NCBI RefSeq assembly: GCF_011355085.1
Contig: NZ_VXCP01000018.1
Coordinates: forward strand, 1 to 64,000
Reading direction: 5' to 3'
Origin: Pseudomonas akapageensis
Lineage (GTDB): Bacteria; Pseudomonadota; Gammaproteobacteria; Pseudomonadales; Pseudomonadaceae
Length of the DNA stretch: 64,000 bases
The stretch's first letter is position 1. The number at the start of each line of letters is the position of its first letter. Both the position numbers and the translations under genes were made by a program. Shown piece after piece: positions 1-8,021 of the stretch. The notes under the pieces were generated by a model. That model saw only the letters and a program-made list of their open reading frames with translations, was not told the origin of the DNA and did not search any database.

Positions 1-167
1 CCCCCCCACGCCGACGTCGCTACCCAGCCCACCGACCGATGAAGAGCCACCTCGAAGCCGAACACGACCGTGGCGCAGACCGGCCAGGGCGTCATGGCCA
101 GCCCGGTGATCGGATTGCCGTCGCGAACCAGGAACGGTTGACAGTCTTCCTGCAGCAGTTCGATCAT
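1..167 (-). CDS. Amino-acid ABC transporter permease, HisM type (partial, 3' end beyond window)
   Basis: Only the first 55 or so codons are present. The ATG at 167 overlaps the stop of the upstream permease (ATGA), as expected for the paired HisQ/HisM inner-membrane permeases of polar amino-acid ABC importers. The start MIELLQE..PFL..DG..ITGLAMT is typical of HisM-type permeases. After that the reading becomes odd (TPWPVCATVVFGFE with prolines inside what should be the first membrane helix), and the window begins with a run of seven C. The base calls near position 1 may therefore be unreliable. The family call rests on the N-terminal motif and on synteny. Confidence 0.7.
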   Translation of the reverse strand, partial: MIELLQEDCQPFLVRDGNPITGLAMTPWPVCATVVFGFEVALHRSVGWVATSAWG

Positions 168-892
168 CGTACGGCCTCCCGGGTGCCAGCGGCGTAGAAG
201 ACTTCCAGCCGGCGCAAGATGTAGTTCGAAGCAGTGGTAATCACCAGATAGATCAGGGCGGCCAGTACCAGGAAGAAGAACAGCTGGTAGGAGCTCTTGC
301 CCGCATCCTGGGCCACCTTGACCAGATCGGCCAGGCCGATGATCGAGACCAGCGCCGTGGCCTTGAGGATCACCATCCAGTTATTGCCGATACCCGGCAG
401 GGCGAAGCGCATCATCTGCGGGAACACCACAAGGCGAAAACGTTGGGCACGGGTCAATCCGTAGGCAGTGGCTGCTTCTATCTGTCCGCGTGGTACGGCG
501 AGGATGGCGCCGCGAAAGGTCTCGGTGAAATAGGCCCCGTAGATGAAACCCAAGGTGATGACCCCGGCGCTGAACGGGTTGATTTCGATGTAGTCCCAGC
601 CCAGGTACTCGGTCAGGCTGGTCAGCCAGGTTTGCAGGCTGTAGTAGATCAGCAACATCAGCACCAAGTCCGGTACCCCACGGATTAGTGTGGTGTAGGC
701 CTTAGCCAGGATGCGCAACAGGGCAACTCTTGAAAGTTTGGCGCTGGCGCCGATCAGCCCCAGAACGACGCTCACCAGCAAGCACAGGAAGGATAATTGA
801 ATCGTCATCCAAGAGCCTTGCAGCAACAGCGGGCCAAAGCCCTTGAGACTGAATCCTGACAGCCCCAGAACCTGTAATAGGTTTTCTAACAT
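164..892 (-). CDS. Amino-acid ABC transporter permease, HisQ type
   Basis: Inner-membrane permease of a polar amino-acid ABC importer, 242 residues from the ATG at 892. That start has GAAGGG about 8 nt upstream; an in-frame ATG slightly upstream is less well placed. Several hydrophobic segments are visible, and the conserved cytoplasmic EAA loop, which contacts the ATPase, is present near the C-terminal third (EAATAYGLTRAQRF). The gene is co-oriented with the binding-protein gene upstream and overlaps the next permease by 4 nt, so translation of the pair is probably coupled. The substrate is not readable from the sequence; the neighbouring amidohydrolase suggests an amino acid or N-acyl amino acid. 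No ATPase gene is in view; it probably lies beyond position 1. Confidence 0.9.
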   Translation of the reverse strand: MLENLLQVLGLSGFSLKGFGPLLLQGSWMTIQLSFLCLLVSVVLGLIGASAKLSRVALLRILAKAYTTLIRGVPDLVLMLLIYYSLQTWLTSLTEYLGWDYIEINPFSAGVITLGFIYGAYFTETFRGAILAVPRGQIEAATAYGLTRAQRFRLVVFPQMMRFALPGIGNNWMVILKATALVSIIGLADLVKVAQDAGKSSYQLFFFLVLAALIYLVITTASNYILRRLEVFYAAGTREAVR

Positions 893-1083
893 TGTGCAGC
901 CCTTCATACACATCGTGCTTTGCTCTTTTTTATTATTAAAAGTACTGTCACCCAGCAGTTTTATTCGGCGCGACTACTTATTTGTTCGATGCAACTTCAT
1001 CCACACGCCATCCTTGGCATATAACCAATAATTAGTCGACCACCGCTAAACGTTACAGCGATTTAAACCTTATGGAGCAAGGA

Positions 1084-1863
1084 TTATTTGCCGTAGATAT
1101 CAAAGGTGAAATATTGACTCGCCAGTTTGTCGTACTCGCCCGACGCGCGAATGCTTGCAAAGGCCTCATTAATTTTCTCTCGAAGCGCATCGTCTCCCTT
1201 TCTAACCCCGATCGCGACACCGTTATCGTTCAAGCGTTTATCGATAATGGGCTCACCGGCAAAGGCAAAGCCTTTGCCCTGAGGCTTTTGCAAAAACCCA
1301 AGATCGCCTTGTACCGCCGGTTGTAAAGCCGCGTCCAGGCGGCCATTGATCAGGTCGATATAAACTTGATCCTGGGTTTGATAGGAGAGAATGGTGACGT
1401 CGTGAGGCCCCCACACTGAATTCGCAAACGCCTCTTGAATCGTACCTTGCACAACTCCAACGGTTTTGCCTTTCAAGGACTCGACGGTCGGTAGCAGGTT
1501 TGAATGTTCCTTGGCGATAATGGCCGATGGGCCGTTGTACAGTTGATCACTGAAGTCCACTTGTTTACGTCGCACTTCAGTGGGAGCCATCGCCGATAAA
1601 ATTGCGTCAAATTTCCTGGCCTTCAAGCCAGGAATAATGCCGTCGAAAGGTTGCTCGACCCAAACGCAACGGACCTTGAGCTGTGCACAAATTGCATTAC
1701 CCAGGTCGATGTCAAAACCCGTCAGGGAGCCATCAGGTTGTTTGACCTCAAAGGGCGGATAACTGGGGTCCACACCAAACCTGATTTCAGTATCGGCCTG
1801 AGCACTGGTCGCAATGCTGAGACCCAGTAATGCGGCTGCAAACAGTGTGTTGAGTCGGAACAT
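1084..1863 (-). CDS. Periplasmic amino-acid-binding protein of ABC transporter
   Basis: Class-3 (SBP_bac_3) solute-binding protein, 259 residues. The ATG at 1863 is preceded by GAGG at good spacing; an in-frame GTG two codons upstream overlaps that site. It begins with a Sec signal peptide that likely ends SAQA|D, followed by the family opening TEIRFGVDPSYPPFE and the GFDIDLGNAIC segment seen in lysine/arginine/ornithine and glutamine binders. It feeds substrate to the HisQ/HisM permeases encoded downstream. The gene lies between the amidohydrolase and the permeases on one strand, so the four genes probably form one uptake and processing unit. The ligand cannot be assigned from sequence alone. 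Confidence 0.9.
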   Translation of the reverse strand: MFRLNTLFAAALLGLSIATSAQADTEIRFGVDPSYPPFEVKQPDGSLTGFDIDLGNAICAQLKVRCVWVEQPFDGIIPGLKARKFDAILSAMAPTEVRRKQVDFSDQLYNGPSAIIAKEHSNLLPTVESLKGKTVGVVQGTIQEAFANSVWGPHDVTILSYQTQDQVYIDLINGRLDAALQPAVQGDLGFLQKPQGKGFAFAGEPIIDKRLNDNGVAIGVRKGDDALREKINEAFASIRASGEYDKLASQYFTFDIYGK

Positions 1864-1914
1864 AATCACCTCGTTATTGGATTTGTATCATCGGCAATAA
1901 GTGAGCTGTGCAGC

Positions 1915-3093
1915 TCAAGGATTCAACGGTAGAAATTTCTCAGTCAGTTTGACCCAGTACGTCGCTGCCAACGGCAGACACTCATCGTTGAAGTCATACC
2001 CTGGGTTATGCACCATGCAGCCGCCCTCGCCTTCGCCATTACCAATAATCAGGTAACACCCGGGGCACTTCTCCAACAGGAAGGCAAAATCTTCACTGCC
2101 GGTCAGCGGCACCATATTCTCGATAAGACCGGCCTCCCCCAGCCATTCGCGCGCCACCTCACGTGCCAGTGCGGTCTCCTCGCCATGGTTGATCAACACC
2201 GGATAGCTGCGTTCGTACTCGACATCGGCGGTCGCTCCGAAGCTCTTGGCCTGGTCCTGCGCCAACTCGGTAATACGGCTTTGCAGCAGATCCCGCACCT
2301 GCGCACTGTGCGCGCGTACCGACAGGTGCATTTCGGCGCTATCGGGAATGACATTGCTCGCCTTGCCCGCATGGATAGCACCCACCGTGATAATGGCTGT
2401 CTCGAGCGGATGTACGTTACGCGACACCACGCTTTGCAGCGCCATCACTATCGAAGCACTGACCACCACAGGATCGACTGCCTTGTGCGGCATCGCACCA
2501 TGGCCACCCAAGGCGCGAACGCGAATGGTGACCTCGTCGGCCGAAGCCATGTAGGGACCGGCCAGAAAGCCGAATTTGCCCACTGGATAGCCAGGCATAT
2601 TGTGCAGCGCGAACACCGCGTCACATGGAAACAGTTCGAACAGACCGTCTTTGAGCATTTCATGCGCGCCGCCACCACCTTCCTCGGCAGGCTGGAAAAT
2701 CATGTGCAGCGTGCCCTGGAACGGTTTGTACTCGGCCAGGTATTTCGCCGCAGCCAGCAACGTGGCGGTATGACCGTCGTGGCCACAAGCATGCATTTTG
2801 CCTTCGAGCTTGCTCGCATAGGCAAGGCCGGTGGCCTCTTGAATGGGCAGCGCGTCCATATCGGCCCGCAGGCCCAGAGCGCGACCCTCACCATTGCGAA
2901 GGGTGCCGACCACTCCAGTGCCACCCAGCCCGCGATGCACGGCATAGCCCCAGCGCTGCAGGCAATCGGCTACCAGATCACTGGTCACGAACTCCTCGAA
3001 ACCAAGTTCCGGATGCGCATGAATGCGGTGACGCAACTCGATCATCTCGTCCTGAATATCGCGGATACCGGCTAATACGGCGTCGTGCTGCAT
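1915..3093 (-). CDS. M20 family amidohydrolase (hippurate/N-acyl-amino-acid hydrolase)
   Basis: Metal-dependent amidohydrolase of the M20D family (HipO/AMA/IAA-amino-acid hydrolase type), about 392 residues from the ATG at 3093. Visible signatures are the RADMDALP segment, the metal-binding HACGHDGHT motif, the EEGGGG segment carrying the general-base glutamate, and SEDFAF near the C-terminus. These enzymes release amino acids from N-acyl or N-benzoyl conjugates in the cytoplasm. An upstream in-frame start would add about 15 residues without homology character, so the internal ATG with AGGAAG ahead is preferred. It is first in a run with the amino-acid ABC transporter, which suggests uptake and hydrolysis of an N-acylated amino acid. 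The exact substrate is an inference. Confidence 0.88.
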   Translation of the reverse strand: MQHDAVLAGIRDIQDEMIELRHRIHAHPELGFEEFVTSDLVADCLQRWGYAVHRGLGGTGVVGTLRNGEGRALGLRADMDALPIQEATGLAYASKLEGKMHACGHDGHTATLLAAAKYLAEYKPFQGTLHMIFQPAEEGGGGAHEMLKDGLFELFPCDAVFALHNMPGYPVGKFGFLAGPYMASADEVTIRVRALGGHGAMPHKAVDPVVVSASIVMALQSVVSRNVHPLETAIITVGAIHAGKASNVIPDSAEMHLSVRAHSAQVRDLLQSRITELAQDQAKSFGATADVEYERSYPVLINHGEETALAREVAREWLGEAGLIENMVPLTGSEDFAFLLEKCPGCYLIIGNGEGEGGCMVHNPGYDFNDECLPLAATYWVKLTEKFLPLNP

Positions 3094-3171
3094 GATGGGC
3101 TTCCTGGTCGGTGTAAGGGGTGGATTGGTTCCAAGCATAAGCAGGCACTTGCGACCCCGGGAGACCCAAAT

Positions 3172-3198
3172 TGGTTACACTGGCAACCATTGGTTGCC
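3172..3198. promoter_or_regulatory. LysR-type operator between divergent amidohydrolase and LysR genes
   Basis: The intergenic region contains a perfect 7-bp inverted repeat, GGCAACCATTGGTTGCC (3182-3198). It overlaps a second inverted repeat, TGGTT-N8-AACCA (3172-3189), which resembles the T-N11-A architecture of LysR-type binding sites. It lies 31 bp before the LysR start and about 80 bp before the amidohydrolase start. Both genes are therefore probably controlled from this spot. Confidence 0.65.
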
Positions 3199-3228
3199 CC
3201 CCCTTAACCATTATTTCGAGCACTTTCC

Positions 3229-4182
3229 ATGAAAGTTCATTACCTGCAAGCCCTGGTTGCCGTAGCCGATACCGGCAGCATCCGCGCGGCGGCACGCCTG
3301 TTGGATCTCTCCCATGCGGCGGTGACCAAGTCGTTGCGCGAGCTTGAAGCAGTGGCCCAACTGCCGCTGGTGATGCGAACCGCTCGAGGGATCGACTTCA
3401 CCGAGACCGGCCGGATACTCCTGGAGCATGCGCGACTGGTCGTCGGCCAGATCGAACGGGCCAATACTCAGCTTGCACAGTTGCGCGGCGAAATAACGGG
3501 TCGGCTGTCCATTGCGGTCACGCCCTGGATCATCCTGACCTTCCTGACCAAGGCGGTGCAGCACTTTCGTGAACGCATGCCCGGCGTGCAGCTGGAAATC
3601 TTCGAAGGCTTGACCGCTGTGGCGCTGCCGCGCTTGCGCGAAGGTACGCTGGATTTTGCCGTTGGAACGGCAACGCCGACCATGTCGCTACAAGAGTTCG
3701 ACAGCACGCCGTTGATGACCTATGAAATGAGCGTCATCGCTCATCGCGACCACCCCTGCGCCAACGCGACCTCCCTGCATCAATTGCTGGATCAGGATTG
3801 GGTGGTCAATTACACACAGGCCGACTATGGCTCTTTCATGCAGGAGCTGTTCTGGCAACATGGTGCGCAGATTGACCGAACGCGTTTGCACTGCGCCCAC
3901 TCGACCTCGCTGCTATTCGAAATGGTCCGCCATGGGGGCATGCTCGCCCATTGCCCAAGCGTGATGATGAGCACCGAATGGATGCAAGGTTGGGTAACTG
4001 AGTTACCGCTGCAAGAGCGTTTCGATAGCAGCCAACTGGGCGTCATCACCCGTCGCAATGCCGTGCTCAGTACAGCGGCGCAATGCTTCAAGGACTGCTT
4101 GCTGATGGAGATCAAGCGGCGCGCCCGGTCTGCAGCGGCGGCGGATCGGGCGTTGTTTGATGTGCTTACGGTGTTGTTTTGA
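3229..4182 (+). CDS. LysR family transcriptional regulator
   Basis: LysR-type regulator of 317 residues with the usual N-terminal winged helix-turn-helix (HYLQALVAVADTGSIRAAA, then LSHAAVTKSLRELE) and a C-terminal periplasmic-binding-like effector domain. It is transcribed divergently from the amidohydrolase and ABC-transporter genes. Palindromic sites in the shared intergenic region make it the likely regulator of that cluster, with the transported or released amino-acid derivative as plausible co-inducer. The length is typical. The last 20 or so residues (RRARSAAAADRA) are low-complexity. Confidence 0.92.
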   Translation: MKVHYLQALVAVADTGSIRAAARLLDLSHAAVTKSLRELEAVAQLPLVMRTARGIDFTETGRILLEHARLVVGQIERANTQLAQLRGEITGRLSIAVTPWIILTFLTKAVQHFRERMPGVQLEIFEGLTAVALPRLREGTLDFAVGTATPTMSLQEFDSTPLMTYEMSVIAHRDHPCANATSLHQLLDQDWVVNYTQADYGSFMQELFWQHGAQIDRTRLHCAHSTSLLFEMVRHGGMLAHCPSVMMSTEWMQGWVTELPLQERFDSSQLGVITRRNAVLSTAAQCFKDCLLMEIKRRARSAAAADRALFDVLTVLF

Positions 4183-4280
4183 GGAAGGTCACTGCCCCGG
4201 CGGGCGGATGCGGAACACCTTGAAAAGTTGCGGTACACATAGCGTTTCGCCAGCACCGCAAACTCAAACGCCAGAAACGA

Positions 4281-4305
4281 AAAAGCCCTGACTAGTCAGG
4301 GCTTT
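4281..4305 (-). terminator. Rho-independent terminator downstream of tRNA-Ser
   Basis: A perfect 24-bp palindrome (4282-4305, stem AAAGCCCTGACT/AGTCAGGGCTTT). On the minus strand it is followed by further T residues, placing it just after the 3' end of the minus-strand tRNA-Ser. Confidence 0.8.
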
Positions 4306-4318
4306 AACGTACAAAATA

Positions 4319-4406
4319 TGGCGGAGGCGCAGAGATTCGAACTCTGGGACCTGTTACAGTCGGCAGTTTTCAAGACTGCTGCCTTAAACCACTCGGCCAC
4401 ACCTCC
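4319..4406 (-). tRNA. tRNA-Ser (anticodon UGA)
   Basis: An 88-nt class II tRNA with a 7-bp acceptor stem (GGAGGTG with CGCCTCC, one G-U pair), discriminator G and encoded CCA. The anticodon loop CTTGAAA gives UGA, which reads UCA-family serine codons. The long variable arm typical of serine tRNAs is present, as is the GTTCGAATC T-loop. It sits upstream of and divergent from yccA, an arrangement I recall from other Pseudomonas. Confidence 0.96.
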
Positions 4407-4528
4407 ACTTTGTTGCGGGCGCCATAATACCGTAATGAAACACACTGTCAAACTCTCTGTGTAGCCCTTTTCAAGGCACCTGTTATGATCATTGCGACTG
4501 AACGTTTCAAACCCACAGGAGTGTCGCC

Positions 4529-5200
4529 ATGCGCGAACAGGATTACGCAGTTAATAACAGCCTGCAGGCCGAGCAGCTAGAAGTTGGCCGCGTCCTGCGC
4601 AACACCTACGGCCTCTTGGCCATCACCCTGGCCTTCAGTGGTGTGATGGCGTATGTGGCGCAGCAGATGCGGGTTGGCTATCCGAATGTCTTCGTCGTAC
4701 TGATCGGTTTCTACGGTCTGTTCTTCCTCACCAACAAGCTTCGCGACTCGGTCTGGGGCCTGGTGTCCACCTTTGCTCTGACCGGTTTCATGGGCTTTCT
4801 GCTTGGCCCGATCCTCAACCGCTACCTGGGTATGCAGGGCGGCGCCGAAGTGGTCAGCTCGGCCTTTGCCATGACGGCACTGGTGTTTGGCGGCCTGTCG
4901 GCCTATGTGCTGATCACCCGCAAGGACATGAGCTTCCTCGGCGGTTTCATTACTGCCGGCTTCTTCGTGCTGTTGGGTGCGGTGCTGGCCAGCTTCTTCT
5001 TCCAGATCAGCGGCCTGCAACTGGCGATCAGCGCAGGTTTCGTGCTGTTCTCGTCGGTCTGCATCCTGTTCCAGACCAGCGCGATCATCCACGGTGGCGA
5101 ACGTAACTACATCATGGCGACCATCAGCCTGTATGTATCGATCTACAACCTGTTCGTCAGCCTGCTGCAGCTGTTCGGCCTGATGGGCCGTGACGACTGA
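4529..5200 (+). CDS. yccA: Bax inhibitor-1/YccA family inner-membrane protein
   Basis: A 223-residue polytopic membrane protein with about seven hydrophobic helices. It matches the Bax-inhibitor-1-like YccA family: a charged N-terminus, then NTYGLLAITLAFSGVMAYVA, and a C-terminal SLYVSIYNLFVSLLQLFG helix. In E. coli YccA interacts with and modulates the FtsH membrane protease. AGGAG precedes the ATG. A strong bidirectional hairpin terminator follows. The family assignment is firm; the FtsH-modulator role is transferred from the family. Confidence 0.93.
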   Translation: MREQDYAVNNSLQAEQLEVGRVLRNTYGLLAITLAFSGVMAYVAQQMRVGYPNVFVVLIGFYGLFFLTNKLRDSVWGLVSTFALTGFMGFLLGPILNRYLGMQGGAEVVSSAFAMTALVFGGLSAYVLITRKDMSFLGGFITAGFFVLLGAVLASFFFQISGLQLAISAGFVLFSSVCILFQTSAIIHGGERNYIMATISLYVSIYNLFVSLLQLFGLMGRDD

Positions 5201-5214
5201 TCGAACCTGGAATC

Positions 5215-5241
5215 AAAAAAGCCCGCTTCGGCGGGCTTTTT
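5215..5241 (+). terminator. Terminator after yccA
   Basis: GCCCGCTTCGGCGGGC hairpin flanked by A-run and T-run, so it could function on either strand. Confidence 0.9.
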
Positions 5242-5304
5242 CACGGGCGCGTTTTTTTGCCTGATGGGCGTTTCTCGTTCTCATGCTCCGCGTGGGAACG
5301 AGGA

Positions 5305-5328
5305 GAACCCGCTTCGGCGGGTTTTTTT
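5305..5328 (+). terminator. Second terminator-like hairpin before the NCS2 permease
   Basis: AACCCGCTTCGGCGGGTT followed by a run of eight T. It is nearly the same stem as the terminator about 90 bp upstream, giving a tandem terminator between yccA and the permease. Confidence 0.8.
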
Positions 5329-5383
5329 TGCCTGATGGAAAGCGGCCCCGTAGAATCGCGCTCTTTTTTTCCAAGGCACCCTC

Positions 5384-6769
5384 ATGAGCTCGATAGAACC
5401 CACACCTTCATCCCTGCCCCAGGCCAATGAACTGGTGCTGGGGCTGGAAGACAAGCCCAGGTTGTTGATCGGCCTGCTGGCTGCCTTGCAGCATTTGCTG
5501 GCGATCATAGTGCCGATCGTCACTCCTGGCCTGCTGATCTGCCAGGCGCTGGGGGTGTCGGCGCGCGACACCAACCTGATCGTGTCGATGTCCCTGGTGA
5601 TTTCCGGTATTGCGACCTTTGTGCAATGTCGCCGTTTCGGGCCGTTCGGTGCCGGGCTGCTGATTGTCCAGGGCACCAGTTTCAACTTTGTCGGGCCGCT
5701 GATCGCCGGTGGTGCGTTGATGGTCAAGCAAGGCACGCCGGTCGAAGCGGTCATGGCCGCGATCTTCGGCGTGGTGATTGCCGGCTCCTTCGTGGAGATG
5801 GGCATTTCGCGGATTCTGCCCTTCGTCAAACGCCTGATCACGCCGTTGGTGACCGGCATCGTGGTGCTGTTGATCGGCCTGACGCTGATCAAGGTTGGCC
5901 TGATCAGCATGGGCGGCGGTTTCACGGCCATGGCCAACGGCACCTTCGCCAATGGCGAAAACCTGCTGCTGTCCGGCACGGTGCTGGCGATTATCGTGGT
6001 GCTCAACCGTATTCCGGTGGTGTGGATGCGCAGTTGCGCCATCGTCATCGCCTTGGCCGTCGGTTATGCCCTGGCCGGTTATCTGGGGCGCCTGGACTTT
6101 ACCGGCATGCATGAAGCGGCGTGGCTGCAAGTGCCGGTCCCCCTGCACTTCGGCCTGGGCTTCTCCTGGTCGCTGTTCATTCCGATGCTGGTGATTTACC
6201 TGGTCACCTCGCTGGAAGCCATCGGGGATGTGACGGCCACCAGCAAGGTGTCCCGCGAGCCGGTCGAAGGCCCGGTGTGGATGCAGCGGATCAAGGGCGG
6301 TGTGCTGGTCAATGGCGCCAACTCCCTGCTAGCCGGTGTATTCAACACCTTCCCCAGTTCGATCTTTGCCCAGAACAACGGCGTTATTCAGTTGACCGGC
6401 ATTGCCAGCCGTCATATCGGTGTCTGGATTGCCGTCATGCTGGTGCTGCTGGGGCTGTTCCCCAGCGTTGCCGGGGTGATTCAGGCGGTGCCGGAACCGG
6501 TGCTCGGGGGCGCGGCCATGGTGATGTTCGGGGCGGTCGCGGCGTCGGGGATCAATATCCTGGCGAGCATTTCGCTTGATCGTCGGGCCTTGCTGATTAT
6601 CTCGGTGTCTTTGGCCCTGGGCCTGGGTGTTGCGCAGGTGCCGGAGTTCCTGGCGCACATGCCGCACGCCATTGCCACTGTGCTGGAGTCGGGTGTGGCG
6701 ACCGGGGGTATTTGTGCATTGGTGTTGAACTGGTTTTTGCCGGAGACGGGTAAGGCCCAAACTGCCTGA
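5384..6769 (+). CDS. NCS2 family nucleobase (xanthine/uracil-type) permease
   Basis: Nucleobase:cation symporter-2 family, 461 residues, about 14 membrane segments. Hallmarks are LQHLLAIIVPIVTPG near the N-terminus, QGTSFNFVGP in the TM3 region, and the NCS2 signature QNNGVIQLTGIASR (Q-N-x-G-x4-T form) around residue 330. It imports a purine or pyrimidine with protons or sodium across the inner membrane. The sequence does not discriminate between uracil, xanthine and urate. It is a single-gene unit between terminators upstream and a REP/hairpin element downstream. Confidence 0.9.
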   Translation: MSSIEPTPSSLPQANELVLGLEDKPRLLIGLLAALQHLLAIIVPIVTPGLLICQALGVSARDTNLIVSMSLVISGIATFVQCRRFGPFGAGLLIVQGTSFNFVGPLIAGGALMVKQGTPVEAVMAAIFGVVIAGSFVEMGISRILPFVKRLITPLVTGIVVLLIGLTLIKVGLISMGGGFTAMANGTFANGENLLLSGTVLAIIVVLNRIPVVWMRSCAIVIALAVGYALAGYLGRLDFTGMHEAAWLQVPVPLHFGLGFSWSLFIPMLVIYLVTSLEAIGDVTATSKVSREPVEGPVWMQRIKGGVLVNGANSLLAGVFNTFPSSIFAQNNGVIQLTGIASRHIGVWIAVMLVLLGLFPSVAGVIQAVPEPVLGGAAMVMFGAVAASGINILASISLDRRALLIISVSLALGLGVAQVPEFLAHMPHAIATVLESGVATGGICALVLNWFLPETGKAQTA

Positions 6770-6787
6770 ATCGAGGTCGGTGGCATT

Positions 6788-6898
6788 GGAGGCCCTTCGG
6801 GCCTCAGCGCAGCCTGCGGCAGCGGCTACGCCGACCGTGATACGCCGAACTCTTGTAGCCGCTGCCGCCAGGCTGCGCTGGAGTCCCGCAGGGGCTCC
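6788..6898. repeat. REP-type inverted repeat pair with flanking hairpins
   Basis: Between the permease and tusD lies GAGGCCC-TTC-GGGCCTC (6789-6805). It is followed by two oppositely oriented arms, GCGCAGCCTGCGGCAGCGGC (from 6807) and its near-complement (6855-6879), and a last hairpin GGAGTCCC-GCA-GGGGCTCC. A copy of the 25-nt arm recurs at 39376-39400 and a 14-nt piece at 33757-33771. It is a dispersed palindromic element and may also terminate the permease transcript. Confidence 0.75.
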
Positions 6899-6968
6899 CT
6901 GCCTCTGCGGCGGGCTTTTTTGAGCGGCAGGCTTTATCATTCCAGCAGATTTGCTGACAGAGCCGACC

Positions 6969-7361
6969 ATGAAGTTCGCCATTGCCGTTTTTTCCCCCGC
7001 CCATGCGCCCTCCTCGCGCCGTGCCCTGCTGTTCGCCCAGGCGGCGTTGGCCGGGGGGCACGAGATTGTCCGCCTGTTCTTCTATCAGGACGGCGTGCAC
7101 AGCGCCTCGGGCAATATCGTTACCCCGCAGGACGAGCAGGATGTGCCCGCGCAATGGCGCGAATTCGTGACTCAGCATGGCCTCGATGCCGTGGTCTGCA
7201 TTGCCGCGGCCCTGCGCCGGGGTGTGCTCGATGAACAGGAAGCCCAGCGCTACCAGCGTACTGCGGTGAACCTGCCTGCCCCATGGGAATTGTCCGGGTT
7301 GGGACAACTGCATGAAGCGGCACAGGTCGCCGATCGGCTCGTCTGCTTTGGGGGCAATTGA
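6969..7361 (+). CDS. tusD: Sulfurtransferase TusD
   Basis: Subunit of the TusBCD complex, which relays persulfide sulfur from TusA to TusE for 2-thiolation of wobble U34 in Lys/Glu/Gln tRNAs. 130 residues from the ATG at 6969; the upstream extension to 6951 lacks family character. Visible are the DsrE-like start MKFAIAVFSPAH, the RLFFYQDGVHSA segment and the conserved cysteine in DAVVCIAAALRRGV, expected to carry the persulfide. It is first in the overlapping tusD-tusC-tusB-tusE-ybiB run. Confidence 0.95.
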   Translation: MKFAIAVFSPAHAPSSRRALLFAQAALAGGHEIVRLFFYQDGVHSASGNIVTPQDEQDVPAQWREFVTQHGLDAVVCIAAALRRGVLDEQEAQRYQRTAVNLPAPWELSGLGQLHEAAQVADRLVCFGGN

Positions 7362-7362
7362 G

Positions 7363-7722
7363 ATGGCCAAGTCGCTACTGATCATCAGCCGCCAGGCCCC
7401 CTGGTCCGGCCCCGGCGCCCGCGAGGCGCTGGACATCGCACTGGCAGGCGGTGCGTTCGACCTGCCGCTGGGCGTGCTGTTTCTCGACGACGGGGTTTTC
7501 CAGTTGCAGGCGGCCCAGCAACCTGGCCAGTTGCAGCAAAAAAACCTCGCCGCCAACCTGCAGGCCCTGCCCATGTTCGGCGTCGACGAACTCTTCGTGT
7601 CCAGCGTCAGCCTGGCTGAACGGGGCATGGACGCCGGCAATTTGAGCCTCGCAGCCCAGCCACTGGACGAAGCCGAACTGTCTGCGCTTGTCGACCGCTA
7701 CGACCAGGTGATAACACTCTGA
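7363..7722 (+). CDS. tusC: Sulfurtransferase complex subunit TusC
   Basis: DsrF-like TusC, 119 residues, starting one base after the tusD stop. The family pattern KSLLIISRQAPWSGPGAREALD and a PLGVLFLDDGVFQL segment are clear. It is a structural subunit of the TusBCD hexamer in the cytoplasm. The stop shares its last base with the first base of the tusB start. Confidence 0.94.
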   Translation: MAKSLLIISRQAPWSGPGAREALDIALAGGAFDLPLGVLFLDDGVFQLQAAQQPGQLQQKNLAANLQALPMFGVDELFVSSVSLAERGMDAGNLSLAAQPLDEAELSALVDRYDQVITL

Positions 7723-8021
7723 TGACGACTCTACATGTGCTGTCCCACTCCCCGTTCGGCGACAACCGCCTGGCCAGCTGCCTGCGCCTGCTCGGCAATG
7801 CGGACGCGGTCCTGTTGACCGGTGATGCCGTCTACGCCTTGCAGCCAGGCAGCGAACCCCGGCGCCAGCTGAGCGAACGCCGGCTGGCGACGCGCCTGTT
7901 CGCACTGGAAGAAGACCTGCAGGCCCGCGCCATCGACCCGGCTGGCCTGGCCCTCGCCATCGACTACCCGGCATTCGTCGAGCTGTCCATTCGCTTCGAT
8001 AAGGTCAACAGTTGGCTATGA
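7722..8021 (+). CDS. tusB: Sulfurtransferase complex subunit TusB
   Basis: DsrH-like TusB, 99 residues. It begins MTTLHVLSHSPF and contains DAVLLTGDAVYAL, both typical of the family. Its position and 1-4 nt overlaps with tusC and tusE point to translational coupling. Confidence 0.93.
   Translation: MTTLHVLSHSPFGDNRLASCLRLLGNADAVLLTGDAVYALQPGSEPRRQLSERRLATRLFALEEDLQARAIDPAGLALAIDYPAFVELSIRFDKVNSWL

Noticed and set aside
2008..3075. Long plus-strand open frame opposite the M20 amidohydrolase
   Set aside because: GC-rich antisense shadow. The minus-strand frame carries all metal ligands and family motifs; the plus-strand translation is Arg/His/Gln-rich without family character.
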